Source: JAAZZIT01 sp964480525
Lineage (GTDB): Bacteria > Bacillota > Clostridia > Oscillospirales > Ruminococcaceae
Assembly (NCBI GenBank): GCA_964480525.1
Contig: CAYZOV010000011.1
Coordinates: 1 to 62,111, forward strand
Reading direction: 5' to 3'
DNA: 62,111 nucleotides
The notes under the pieces: generated by a model
Database searches by the model: none
What the model saw: only the letters and a program-made list of their open reading frames with translations
What the model was told of the DNA's origin: nothing
Part shown: positions 44,505 through 53,514 of the stretch, piece by piece
Layout of the letters: every line of letters starts with the position of its first letter
How positions within the stretch are numbered: the first letter of the stretch is position 1
Translations under genes and position numbers: made by a program

Positions 44505-45809
44505 ATGAAAAAATACTGGAATGAGGAAATCGAGTGTATGTCCGACGAAGATATGAAAAAGCTTCAGGACGAAAGGCTCGTAAAACAGGTAAAGCACGTC
44601 TGGGATAATGTGCCTTACTATCGCAAGAAAATGGAGGAAAAGGGCGTTACTCCCGACGATATTAAGTCGAGAGATGATTTGTACAAACTTCCGTTTTTGT
44701 CAAAGGCAGATTTGCGTGAGGCATATCCGTATGGACTTCTTGCAAAACCACTCAAAGACTGCGTTAGAATCCACTCAACAAGCGGTACAACAGGTAAACG
44801 TGTTGTGGCTTTTTATACCCAGCACGATATAGATTTGTGGGACGATTGCTGTGCCAGAGCTATTACTGCGGCAGGTGGAGATGAAAATGACGTGTGCCAG
44901 ATTGCATACGGTTTCGGTCTTTTCACAGGTGGAGCAGGTCTTAACGGCGGCGCTCATAAGGTGGGCTGTTTAACACTTCCTATGTCGTCGGGAAATACCG
45001 ACAGACAAATCCAGTTTATGATGGATTTAGACGCAACAATCCTTTGCTGTACGCCGTCATATGCCGCATATATCGGCGAAAGTCTTAGGGACGCAGGATA
45101 TAAGCCTGAAGATAACAAGCTTAAAGCAGGTATTTTCGGTGCAGAGCCCTGGACAGAGGAAATGCGTCGTGAAATCGAAAAATCTCTGGGAATTAAAGCT
45201 TACGATATTTACGGACTTACCGAAACAAGCGGTCCGGGCGTGGCTTTTGAATGTGAATGTCAGACAGGTATGCACATTAACGAGGACCATTTTATTGCAG
45301 AAATTATCGACCCTGAAACAGAAGAAGTTTTGCCACTCGGTTCAAAGGGCGAACTTGTATTTACAAGCATTACAAAAGAGGCGTTCCCACTTTTGAGATA
45401 CAGAACAAGAGATATTTGCGTTTTGACAAAGGAAAAATGCGGTTGTGGACGTACACTTATTAAAATGACAAAACCGATGGGACGTTCCGACGATATGATG
45501 ATTATTCGTGGCGTAAACGTGTTCCCGTCACAGATTGAAACTGTGCTTATCGAACAGGGTTATTCACCGAACTATAAAATCGAAGTTGACAGAGTTAATA
45601 ATAACGACACTATCGACATTTACGTTGAAATGAACGTGGACGATTTTACGGATACGGTAAAGGATATTCAGAAAAAGGAATCCCAACTTGTGGACGCTAT
45701 GAGAACTGTTTTGGGAATAGGTCCAAAGGTTCACCTTGTGTCGCCTAAGAGCATTGAGCGAAGCGAGGGTAAAGCGGTCAGAGTTGTTGATAAGAGAAAA
45801 CTTATTTAA
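44505..45809 (+). CDS. paaK: phenylacetate-CoA ligase-type enzyme
   Basis: The protein has 434 residues. HSTSGTTGKRVVAFYT near 87 is the AMP-binding loop, YDIYGLTETSGPGVAFEC follows and RYRTRDICVLT near 293 is the hinge motif. It joins aryl acetates (phenylacetate, indoleacetate) with CoA using ATP. With IorAB it links aryl acetates to aryl pyruvates. AGGAGG precedes the ATG. Confidence 0.92.
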   Translation: MKKYWNEEIECMSDEDMKKLQDERLVKQVKHVWDNVPYYRKKMEEKGVTPDDIKSRDDLYKLPFLSKADLREAYPYGLLAKPLKDCVRIHSTSGTTGKRVVAFYTQHDIDLWDDCCARAITAAGGDENDVCQIAYGFGLFTGGAGLNGGAHKVGCLTLPMSSGNTDRQIQFMMDLDATILCCTPSYAAYIGESLRDAGYKPEDNKLKAGIFGAEPWTEEMRREIEKSLGIKAYDIYGLTETSGPGVAFECECQTGMHINEDHFIAEIIDPETEEVLPLGSKGELVFTSITKEAFPLLRYRTRDICVLTKEKCGCGRTLIKMTKPMGRSDDMMIIRGVNVFPSQIETVLIEQGYSPNYKIEVDRVNNNDTIDIYVEMNVDDFTDTVKDIQKKESQLVDAMRTVLGIGPKVHLVSPKSIERSEGKAVRVVDKRKLI

Positions 45810-45833
45810 AATAAAGAAAGGTGTGTGCGTTTT

Positions 45834-46265
45834 ATGACAGTTAAACAGTTGTCGGTATTTGTTGAGAATAAGCCGGGAAAACTTTCGGCTGTAACAAGAC
45901 TTTTGGGCGAAAACAAAATTGATATTCGTGCAATGAGTATTGCCGATACAAAGGATTTCGGAATTTTAAGACTTATCGTAAACGATTCGGAAAAAGCTCT
46001 TGAAGTTTTGAAAAATAACGAATATCCTGTAACAATTACAAACGTAATCGCTATCGGCGTTGAGGACGTTCCGGGTGGACTTGCGGGCGCAATGGAAACC
46101 CTTTACAGTGCAAACATCAGCCTTGAATATATGTATGCTTTTGTATCAAAAACCGCAAACACAGCTTATGTTGTGTTCCGTGTTGAAAACAACGAAAAGG
46201 CAATCGAAGCATTGGAAGAAAAAGGTTATAAAGTTCTCACAGCTTCTGACATTTATGATATGTAG
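45834..46265 (+). CDS. double ACT-domain protein
   Basis: The ATG at 45834 is preferred; a GTG 9 nt upstream is also possible. The product has about 143 residues with two ACT domains: QLSVFVENKPGKLSAVTRLLGENKIDIRAMSI and VIAIGVEDVPGGLAGAMETLYSANISLEYMY. ACT domains bind amino acids. Such proteins commonly follow paaK in Clostridia and may sense an aromatic amino acid. Confidence 0.9.
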   Translation: MTVKQLSVFVENKPGKLSAVTRLLGENKIDIRAMSIADTKDFGILRLIVNDSEKALEVLKNNEYPVTITNVIAIGVEDVPGGLAGAMETLYSANISLEYMYAFVSKTANTAYVVFRVENNEKAIEALEEKGYKVLTASDIYDM

Positions 46266-46296
46266 GTGAAAAAATTTAAAAATATTGTAAAAACAC

Positions 46297-46324
46297 TTGC
46301 ATTTTTTATTTTTTGTGTTATTAT
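46297..46324 (+). promoter_or_regulatory. promoter of the ferredoxin gene
   Basis: TTGCAT (46297-46302), 16 bp, TATTAT (46319-46324). Confidence 0.7.
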
Positions 46325-46375
46325 ATTGTTATAGAAAGAATTTATTCTTTCGTATTTTTAAGGAGGTAATTAAGA

Positions 46376-46546
46376 ATGGCTTACGTTATTAGTGACGAAT
46401 GTATCGCTTGTGGCGCTTGTGCAGCTGATTGTCCTGTTAGCGCTATTTCTGAAGGCGACGGAAAGTATGTAATTGACGCTGATACTTGTATCGATTGTGG
46501 TGCTTGTGCAGGTTCTTGTCCTGTTGGCGCTCCTGTTGAAGGCTAA
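46376..46546 (+). CDS. fdx: 2[4Fe-4S] ferredoxin
   Basis: A 56-residue clostridial-type ferredoxin with AAGGAGG before the ATG. Two cluster motifs are complete: CIACGACAADCPV and CIDCGACAGSCPV. It is very likely an electron carrier for the neighbouring IorAB and other ferredoxin enzymes. It has its own promoter and terminator, so it is probably highly expressed. Confidence 0.95.
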   Translation: MAYVISDECIACGACAADCPVSAISEGDGKYVIDADTCIDCGACAGSCPVGAPVEG

Positions 46547-46566
46547 TTACATAAAAATGTAAATAC

Positions 46567-46602
46567 AAAAAATCCTTTCTCTTTTTGGGAAAGGATTTTT
46601 TT
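46567..46602. terminator. terminator of the ferredoxin gene
   Basis: AAATCCTTTC/GGAAAGGATTT stem with T7; it may serve tspO on the other strand also. Confidence 0.9.
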
Positions 46603-46610
46603 GTTTTGTT

Positions 46611-47081
46611 TTAATTTAAAATTGCAATGGCTAAGTTAAGCAAACCCGCAAAGAAAACCCAACCAATGTATGGAATTTGCAAATATCCCGAAATTTTTGA
46701 AATTTTGAAAAAACTTTGTGTCATTAGCAAGATTAACGCCAAAAGTAGTACAAGCCACACAAACGACCACTTGAACATCTGGAGATTAAAGAAAATAATG
46801 CTCCAGAAAAAATTTACTACAAGTTGTAATCCGAAATAAAAACTTGTGCTTTTCTTTTCGTCGGCACGCCGTGGGGCGCAAAGTACAAGCCCGAAACCTA
46901 CGCCCATTAAAATATACAGAATCACCCATACCACAGGGAACAGCCATGACGGCGGTGCAAAAAACGGCTGGTTAATTTGATTATAAATGTCCATGTTTTT
47001 CTTTGTGAAAATTGCGGACAAACCGCCTACGCCCAAACAAACCAGAGAAAAAATTATCGGATATTTGATACATTGTTTCAA
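46611..47081 (-). CDS. tspO: TspO/MBR family protein
   Basis: The TTG start has GAGGTGA before it. The product has 156 residues with five membrane helices. Landmarks are NQPFFAPPSWLFPVVWVILYILMGVG, LQLVVNFFWSIIFF and PYIGWVFFAGLLNLAI. TspO proteins bind tetrapyrroles or sterols; the role in anaerobes is unknown. Confidence 0.92.
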   Translation of the reverse strand: MKQCIKYPIIFSLVCLGVGGLSAIFTKKNMDIYNQINQPFFAPPSWLFPVVWVILYILMGVGFGLVLCAPRRADEKKSTSFYFGLQLVVNFFWSIIFFNLQMFKWSFVWLVLLLALILLMTQSFFKISKISGYLQIPYIGWVFFAGLLNLAIAILN

Positions 47082-47169
47082 TTAAATCACCTCAAAATGT
47101 TATTTGTAATATCATATGTAGATTTTTTAAAAATATTTTTGCTTGCACCTATTTATCTGCTTTTTTTAC

Positions 47170-47198
47170 TGGACAAAATAGATTGTTTGTGTTATAAT
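47170..47198 (+). promoter_or_regulatory. promoter of the ABC-F gene
   Basis: TGGACA (47170-47175), 17 bp, TATAAT (47193-47198). Confidence 0.75.
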
Positions 47199-47240
47199 AA
47201 ACAATGTATGAGTATTTATTTGGAAAGGATTAGTTAAAAA

Positions 47241-48857
47241 ATGATACAGGTTTCAAATGTCAGTCTCAGTTTTGGGGGACAAACACTTTTTAAAGACGTT
47301 GATTTGAAGTTTTCAAACGGAAACTGCTACGGCGTAATCGGTGCAAACGGTGCAGGAAAATCAACCTTTTTGAAAATTTTATGCAAGGATTTAGAGCCAA
47401 CCACAGGCGAAGTTATTATTCCAAAGGAAACAAGAATGTCCGTTCTGAAACAGGACCATTTTGCGTATGACCAATATACTGTTTTGGATACGGTAATTAT
47501 GGGAAATATGCGTTTGTATGAAATTATGAAAGAAAAAGACGAACTGTACGCTAAGGACGATTTTTCCGAAGCAGACGGCGACCGTGCGGCAGAGCTTGAG
47601 GGCGAATTTGCCGAGCTTAACGGCTGGGAGGCTGAAAGCGACGTTTCAAAACTTATTCAGGGTTTGGGACTTTCGGAAGAAATTTTGTACACCCAGATGG
47701 AATATCTTTCGGGTAACGAAAAGGTTAAGGTGCTTTTGGCACAGGCTCTTTTCGGAAACCCTGACATTATTTTGCTTGACGAGCCGACAAACCACCTTGA
47801 CATCGAGGCTATCAGATGGCTTGAGGACTTTTTGTCGGAATATTTCGGTACAGTAATCGTTGTTTCCCACGACAGACATTTTCTTAACAATGTTTGTACG
47901 CACATCGTGGATATCGACTATACAAAAATCAAAATGTATGTGGGTAACTATGAATTTTGGTACGAATCTTCACAGCTTATGCAGAGAGTTTTGAAACAGC
48001 AGAATAAAAAGGCTGAAGAAAAAATAAAAGAACTTCAGGAATTTATTGCACGATTTTCTGCGAACAAATCAAAATCAAAACAGGCTACGTCACGAAGAAA
48101 GCTTCTTGACAAGCTTACCCCTGAAGAAATGCCTGCGTCGTCAAGAAAATATCCTTATATCGGATTTACTATGGACAGAGAACCGGGCAAAGATATTTTA
48201 AAGGTAGACGGAATTTCAAAGACTATTGACGGCGTTAAGCTTTTGAACAACGTTTCGTTTACTTTGGGCAGAACCGACAAGGTAGCGTTTATCGGCGAAA
48301 GCGAACAGGCTATCACGGCACTTTTTAAAATTATTATGGAAGAGGACGCACCTGACGAGGGTACTTTCAAATGGGGTTCTACAACATCTCGTTCGTATTT
48401 CCCAAAGGACAACAGCGAATACTTTAACGGCTGTACAATGTCCATTGTGGAATGGATTAGACAGTATTCTACCACCGAAGAAACCGAAACATTCCTGCGT
48501 GGATTTTTGGGCAAAATGCTCTTTTCGGGCGATGATATTTACAAGCCTGTAAATGTTCTTTCGGGTGGCGAAAAGGTTAGATGTATGTTCTCACGAATGA
48601 TGTTATTCGGCTCAAACGTAATTATTCTTGACAGCCCGACAGACCATTTGGATTTGGAATCAATCACGGCTGTAAACAACGGACTTGCTGATTTTAAGGG
48701 AGTTGTGCTGTTTAAAACTCACGACCACGAAATTATGCAGACCGTAGCAAACAGAATTATCGAAATTACGCCTGACGGCTGTATTGACCGACAGGGAACA
48801 TACGAGGAATACCTCGATTTTCGTAAAGAAAAGCATATGAAAGCATTGACAGATTAG
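47241..48857 (+). CDS. ABC-F ATPase (YkpA/YbiT type)
   Basis: The protein has 538 residues with two ABC domains and a linker (about 250-310) and no membrane segments. Domain 1 is regular: GANGAGKST near 34, LSGNEKVKVLLAQAL and LLDEPTNHLDIE. Domain 2 keeps LSGGEKVRCMFSRMM and LDSPTDHLDLE, but its Walker A is GESEQAITALF, without GKS/T. ABC-F proteins act on the ribosome E site. The degenerate second site may be a subfamily feature. Confidence 0.92.
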   Translation: MIQVSNVSLSFGGQTLFKDVDLKFSNGNCYGVIGANGAGKSTFLKILCKDLEPTTGEVIIPKETRMSVLKQDHFAYDQYTVLDTVIMGNMRLYEIMKEKDELYAKDDFSEADGDRAAELEGEFAELNGWEAESDVSKLIQGLGLSEEILYTQMEYLSGNEKVKVLLAQALFGNPDIILLDEPTNHLDIEAIRWLEDFLSEYFGTVIVVSHDRHFLNNVCTHIVDIDYTKIKMYVGNYEFWYESSQLMQRVLKQQNKKAEEKIKELQEFIARFSANKSKSKQATSRRKLLDKLTPEEMPASSRKYPYIGFTMDREPGKDILKVDGISKTIDGVKLLNNVSFTLGRTDKVAFIGESEQAITALFKIIMEEDAPDEGTFKWGSTTSRSYFPKDNSEYFNGCTMSIVEWIRQYSTTEETETFLRGFLGKMLFSGDDIYKPVNVLSGGEKVRCMFSRMMLFGSNVIILDSPTDHLDLESITAVNNGLADFKGVVLFKTHDHEIMQTVANRIIEITPDGCIDRQGTYEEYLDFRKEKHMKALTD

Positions 48858-48877
48858 TTAGAAAGGGGAACTTTTTA

Positions 48878-50374
48878 ATGTTTAAAGTTGCTAAAATTTT
48901 CTCAAACAATATGGTTTTGCAAAGACAAAAAAACGTAAAAATCTTCGGAACAGGCGACAAGGGTACTATCACAGTTAAAATTAACTCAATTACAGCAAAG
49001 GGCGAAATTGTTGACGGAAAATGGACGGTTGTTTTGCCGCCTATGGAGGCTTGCGACAATGTTTCAATGAGCGTTTCGGACGGACAAACCGAGGTTGTAT
49101 TTACAAATGTTTGTATCGGTGAAGTTTGGCTTGCAGGCGGACAATCAAATATGGAACTTGAACTTCAAAACGCAAAGGACGGAGCAGAGTACCTTTCAAA
49201 AATGACAGCAGATATGCCTGTGAGATTTTATTATACAAACAAGGCAAAAACTGTTGAAGAGGCTGAAAAAATGGAGGAAAATTCCGGCTGGGGCGTTTGC
49301 GACAGCGAGGGTTCAAAGGCTTGGAGTGCCGTTGGCTACCATTTTGCAACAAAACTTGCAAATGAACTTGGTGTAACAGTGGGAATTATCGGCTGTAACT
49401 GGGGTGGAACATCTGCGTCAGCTTGGGTTTCAAAGGAAACTCTGGAGGTTGACAAGGAGCTTAACACCTACCTTGAAGAATATGCCGAAAAAACAGCAGG
49501 AAAGACCGACCAACAGCTTTGCGAGGATTATCTTGCGTATGAAATAAGGAATAACGATTGGGAGGCTCGCAAAAACAAGCTTTATGCCGAAAATCCAAAC
49601 ATTTCTTGGGACGAGGTTCAGCAGATTTGCGGCGTTTGCGAATGGCCGGGACCTATGGCTCCGAACAATCCGTTCAGACCAAACGGACTTTACGAAACAA
49701 TGATTAAGCGAGTTTGTCCGTACACACTTCGTGGATTTACATACTATCAGGGCGAATCTGACGACCATAAGCCTGATATGTATTACAAACTTTTGACAAG
49801 CCTTATTTCAAACTGGCGAAAGGATTGGGGCGATGACGAACTTTCCTTTGAAATCGTTCAGCTACCGATGTTCAAATTTGAGCTTGACCCTGATTATAAG
49901 CATTGGTGCAAAATCCGTGACGCACAGATGAAAGCTTACAAAACCGTTAAAAATACAGGTATTGCCGTAATTTCGGATTGTGGAGAGTTTAACAATATTC
50001 ACCCTCTGGACAAGCTCCCTGTGGGCGAAAGACTTGCTTTGCAGGCGCTTGACAACACCTACGGAATGAAAGTTTCGGCGTTCGGCCCGATTTTCAAGTC
50101 GGCATATTTTGAGGATAACAAGGTTATTTTGAGCTTTGACCACGCACAACAGGGTTTTGAGGTTAAGGGCGAAATTTCGGGCTTTGAGGTTGGAAACTCA
50201 ACAGGCGAAATTTTCCCTGCAACTGCTGAAATTTCAGGTGAAAATATTATTTTGACAGGTGATTTTTCAGACGTAGCATTTGCAAGCTATGACTATTACA
50301 ACTGGATTGAGCCTACTGTTTTTGGCAGGGAAACTAAAATTCCTCTTGCTCCGTTTAAGGCTTACAAATACTAA
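48878..50374 (+). CDS. sialate O-acetylesterase-like SGNH esterase
   Basis: The protein has 498 residues. GEVWLAGGQSNMELEL near 81 holds the catalytic Ser, GCNWGGTSASAWVS near 172 and FTYYQGESDDHKP near 287 are family blocks, and CGEFNNIHPLDKLPVGERLA near 369 gives the His. No signal peptide is seen, so it is probably cytosolic. It removes acetyl groups from sialic acids or other sugars. It is 20 nt after the ABC-F gene. Confidence 0.9.
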   Translation: MFKVAKIFSNNMVLQRQKNVKIFGTGDKGTITVKINSITAKGEIVDGKWTVVLPPMEACDNVSMSVSDGQTEVVFTNVCIGEVWLAGGQSNMELELQNAKDGAEYLSKMTADMPVRFYYTNKAKTVEEAEKMEENSGWGVCDSEGSKAWSAVGYHFATKLANELGVTVGIIGCNWGGTSASAWVSKETLEVDKELNTYLEEYAEKTAGKTDQQLCEDYLAYEIRNNDWEARKNKLYAENPNISWDEVQQICGVCEWPGPMAPNNPFRPNGLYETMIKRVCPYTLRGFTYYQGESDDHKPDMYYKLLTSLISNWRKDWGDDELSFEIVQLPMFKFELDPDYKHWCKIRDAQMKAYKTVKNTGIAVISDCGEFNNIHPLDKLPVGERLALQALDNTYGMKVSAFGPIFKSAYFEDNKVILSFDHAQQGFEVKGEISGFEVGNSTGEIFPATAEISGENIILTGDFSDVAFASYDYYNWIEPTVFGRETKIPLAPFKAYKY

Positions 50375-50389
50375 AAAGCAGGTGGATTT

Positions 50390-50848
50390 ATGACAAAATA
50401 TGAAAAGGCTGAGGAGCTTTTTAAAAGTGGATATAACTGTACACAGGCTGTCGTGGGTGCGTTCGAGGACGAAATCGGTATTGAGCATAGCCTTTTGGTG
50501 TCCCTTGCGTCATCGTTTGGTGGTGGAATGGGCAGACTTCGTGAGGTTTGCGGCACGGTTACGGGTGCATTTATCGTGTTGGGGGCGTTGTTTGGCTATG
50601 ACGACCCTAAGGCGTCCACCGAAAAAGCCGACCACTACAAGCGTATTCAGGAATTTGCCGAGGAATTTAAAAAGGTGAACGGCTCGATTATTTGCCGTGA
50701 ACTTTTGGGACTTGACGAGCAAAAATCGGACTTTGTTCCTGAAAAACGCACCGAGGCATATTATAAAAAACGCCCGTGTGCTGAACTTTGTGGAATTTCG
50801 GCAGAAATTTTGGAAAAGCAGATTGAAAAAATAAAATCGCAAATGTAA
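50390..50848 (+). CDS. C_GCAxxG_C_C family protein
   Basis: The protein has 152 residues. LFKSGYNCTQAVVGAF, SSFGGGMGRLREVCGTVTGAFIVLG and CRELLG...CAEL match the redox-like C_GCAxxG_C_C family (Pfam). Cysteines at about 17, 54, 104 and 130 would bind a metal or cofactor. Function is unknown. It follows the esterase after 15 nt. Confidence 0.92.
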   Translation: MTKYEKAEELFKSGYNCTQAVVGAFEDEIGIEHSLLVSLASSFGGGMGRLREVCGTVTGAFIVLGALFGYDDPKASTEKADHYKRIQEFAEEFKKVNGSIICRELLGLDEQKSDFVPEKRTEAYYKKRPCAELCGISAEILEKQIEKIKSQM

Positions 50849-50854
50849 AGCTAA

Positions 50855-50888
50855 AAGCTGTCCTTGAAGATTTTCGAGGGCAGTTTTT
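50855..50888 (+). terminator. terminator
   Basis: AGCTGTCCT/AGGGCAGTTTTT-type stem with a T-run after the C_GCAxxG_C_C gene. Confidence 0.7.
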
Positions 50889-50939
50889 GTATAAAACTTA
50901 GACTATCAACTTAAAATAATTGAGAGAGGAAGTGTTTTT

Positions 50940-51791
50940 ATGAAAAAGCATACGCTTAGTTTTTTTATGATTTTTTTAGGTGCAATAGCGCAGGGAATCG
51001 GCGTCAGTATTTTTCTTGACCCCTACGGGATAGCACCCGGCGGAGTTATGGGCATTGCGATTATGCTATCGAGGTTTATTCCCATAAAAACAGGTACGAT
51101 AATTTTGCTGATAAATATTCCGCTTTTGGTTGCGTCGTATTTTTCGTTTGGCAGAGAATTTTTTGTAAAAACGCTTGTTGCGACCGTGCTTACGTCGGTG
51201 TCAATCGACCTGTTTTCGGGCGTGGGGGCTGTTAGCGACGATATTTTGTTGTGTGCCGTGGCAGGTGGTGCATTGGTGGCGCTTTCCATAGGAATAATTT
51301 TCAAAGCAGGTGGCACAACGGGTGGAATGGATATTATTGTCAGATATTTAAGACGAAGTTTTCCACATCTCAAATCGGGAACTATTTTTTTGATAGTTGA
51401 CGGAATAATTTGTGCGATTTCGGGTCTGGTGTTTCGAGATATTTCCTTTGCGTTTTATTCCTTTGTGTCGCTGGGAGTTTCTTCTAAGCTGTTGGATTTT
51501 GTGCTTTACGGTTCGGACGAGGCAAAACTTGTATTTATTTTCAGCGAAAAAAACGGAGAAATTATGAAAAAACTTCTTATTTCAATCGAAGTCGGAGCAA
51601 CAAATATACACGGTGAGGGCGGATTTACCAAAAATTCGCAAAATATCATTATGTGTGCAATTAAAAAATCTCGCTATCCAAAACTTGAAAAGGCTGTCAA
51701 GGAAATTGACCCAAAGTCCTTTATGGTGGTAACTTCCGCAAGTGAAATTTACGGCAAAGGGTTTAAAAATTACAGCGATTTGTTGATTTGA
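50940..51791 (+). CDS. YitT family membrane protein
   Basis: The protein has 283 residues with five or six helices (residues 1-180) and a C-terminal soluble DUF2179 domain (from about 197). FLDPYGIAPGGVMGIAIML and FKAGGTTGGMDIIVRYL are YitT signatures; GEGGFTKNSQNIIMCAIKKS is the DUF2179 core. Role unknown. GAGAGGAAG precedes the ATG. Confidence 0.93.
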   Translation: MKKHTLSFFMIFLGAIAQGIGVSIFLDPYGIAPGGVMGIAIMLSRFIPIKTGTIILLINIPLLVASYFSFGREFFVKTLVATVLTSVSIDLFSGVGAVSDDILLCAVAGGALVALSIGIIFKAGGTTGGMDIIVRYLRRSFPHLKSGTIFLIVDGIICAISGLVFRDISFAFYSFVSLGVSSKLLDFVLYGSDEAKLVFIFSEKNGEIMKKLLISIEVGATNIHGEGGFTKNSQNIIMCAIKKSRYPKLEKAVKEIDPKSFMVVTSASEIYGKGFKNYSDLLI

Positions 51792-51792
51792 A

Positions 51793-51821
51793 TTGACAAA
51801 CAGAAAAAAATATGCTACAAT
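51793..51821 (+). promoter_or_regulatory. promoter of the HAD gene
   Basis: TTGACA (51793-51798), 17 bp, TACAAT (51816-51821). Confidence 0.75.
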
Positions 51822-51848
51822 TTCAGTAATATTTTTTAGGAGAATTTT

Positions 51849-52493
51849 ATGGATTTTAGTAGAATAAAAGGTGTAATTTTCGATTTTGACGGCACTCTTG
51901 CGGACACAATGCAAATGTGGAGCAATATCGACTATGAATTTTTCAAAAAACGTGGTGAGGTGGTTCCCGAGGGGTACGAGAAAAAAATCGCCACAATGGG
52001 ATTTTCACAGGCGGCTGATTACACCAAAAAGCTTTTGAATTTGAACGAAACGCCCAAAGAAATTATTGCGGAATGGTATGATTTGGCACTTTTTGAGCAT
52101 ACCCACAATATTTTCTTTAAAAAGGGTGCGTTAGATTTTGTGAAAAAGCTAAGAAAAATGAATGTAAAAACTGCAATCGCCACCGCAAGCGACCTTAGTT
52201 TGATTATGCCTGCGTTGAAAAATAATCACGCAGAGGAGCTTTTTGACGCATTTGCAATGACAAACGAAGTTGAAAGGCGAAAGGGTTTTCCCGACGTCTA
52301 CGACTTAGCAAGGGACAGATTAGGCTTAAAAACCGAAGAATGTGTGGTTTTTGAGGACGTTTTGGAAGCCGTAAAAGGCGCAAAAATGGGGAATTACATA
52401 ACCTACGGGGTATTTGACCGCCGAAGTGCCGACGATGAATACGAAATGAAAAAACTTTGCGACGGATATATTTATTCTTTTGAGGAGCTTTAA
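51849..52493 (+). CDS. HAD-superfamily phosphatase/phosphoglucomutase-like
   Basis: The protein has 214 residues. FDFDGTLADTMQMW near 11 holds both catalytic Asp residues; TAIATASD near 112 and ECVVFEDVLEAVKGAKMG near 165 are motifs II and IV. It belongs to the beta-phosphoglucomutase/phosphatase group; the substrate is not known. It is 3 nt from the next gene. Confidence 0.9.
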   Translation: MDFSRIKGVIFDFDGTLADTMQMWSNIDYEFFKKRGEVVPEGYEKKIATMGFSQAADYTKKLLNLNETPKEIIAEWYDLALFEHTHNIFFKKGALDFVKKLRKMNVKTAIATASDLSLIMPALKNNHAEELFDAFAMTNEVERRKGFPDVYDLARDRLGLKTEECVVFEDVLEAVKGAKMGNYITYGVFDRRSADDEYEMKKLCDGYIYSFEEL

Positions 52494-52496
52494 AAA

Positions 52497-53462
52497 ATGG
52501 AAAAGATTATTACTTTTGGAATTTTAGCTACAGGTCGAATTGCAAGGAGTTTTGCCGAAGCCGTTAATTATTGCGAATTTGCCAAAATTGGCGCAGTTGC
52601 TTCAAGAAATTTGTCAAAAGCAATGGAATTTGCCGAGGAATTTAACATTTCACGTTGCTATCAAGGCTACGAACAACTTTGCAACGACAAAAGTATCGAC
52701 GTAATTTACATAGCAACCCCTACTTCGTGCCATTATGAAAATGTCAAAATGTGCCTTGAAAATGGGAAAAATGTTGTTTGCGAAAAGGCTGTTACGGAAA
52801 ATTCAAAACAACTTGAAGAACTTATCGCACTTGCAAAAGAAAAAAATCTTTTCTTTATGGAAGCAATGTGGATGAAGTGCCGTCCTGCGTTTTTGCAGGC
52901 ATTGGATTGGTACCGTAGCGGTAAAATCGGAAATATTAAGATGATTAAGGCTGATTTTTCCAATATTGTGACCTTTGACGGCGAAGATAGGCTGTTTAAA
53001 AAGGAATTGGGCGCAAGTGCGTTGCTTGATTTGGGCGTTTATTCCATAAGCTTGTTTACGGCTTTTTTGGGAAATTATCCGAAAAATATCAACAGCAAGC
53101 TTGCATACGGTCGCACAGGTGCTGATTTTGACGGGGTGGTTACCCTTGATTACGGCGAAAATTTTGCCACGACCGTGTTCGGATATGACATTGAAAACAC
53201 AAACCATTGTGTAATTGTGGGTGAAAAGGGGCGAATTACTTTCGGAAATTGGTTTTTATGCTCCGGTGACGTTACGCTTTTTGACGAAAACGTAAATGTT
53301 GTGGAGGAAAAGCATTTTGCAAACGACTGCAACGGATATGAATACGAAGTTGAGGAAATTTGTCGTTGCTTAAACGAAAATCGTACCGAAAGCGTGCTTG
53401 TTCCTCTTGAAGATACCCTTTGTAATATGAAAATTATGGAAGAAGTTTTCAGACAAAATTAA
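52497..53462 (+). CDS. Gfo/Idh/MocA oxidoreductase
   Basis: The protein has 321 residues. FGILATGRIARSFAEAV near 7 is the NAD(P)-binding start (G-x-x-x-G), CEKAVTENSKQLEEL near 99 has the usual EKP-type Lys (here EKA), and GVYSISLFTAFLG completes the fold. It oxidises or reduces sugars or similar compounds. It forms an operon with the HAD gene. Confidence 0.9.
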   Translation: MEKIITFGILATGRIARSFAEAVNYCEFAKIGAVASRNLSKAMEFAEEFNISRCYQGYEQLCNDKSIDVIYIATPTSCHYENVKMCLENGKNVVCEKAVTENSKQLEELIALAKEKNLFFMEAMWMKCRPAFLQALDWYRSGKIGNIKMIKADFSNIVTFDGEDRLFKKELGASALLDLGVYSISLFTAFLGNYPKNINSKLAYGRTGADFDGVVTLDYGENFATTVFGYDIENTNHCVIVGEKGRITFGNWFLCSGDVTLFDENVNVVEEKHFANDCNGYEYEVEEICRCLNENRTESVLVPLEDTLCNMKIMEEVFRQN

Positions 53463-53471
53463 ACTGAAAGC

Positions 53472-53514
53472 AAAAGAGCTATTGTACATATTTTTGTACA
53501 ATAGCCCTTTTTTT
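53472..53514. terminator. bidirectional terminator before mfd
   Basis: AAAAGAGCTATTGTACA pairs with TGTACAATAGCCCTTTT (one mismatch), T-run on both strands. Confidence 0.92.
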
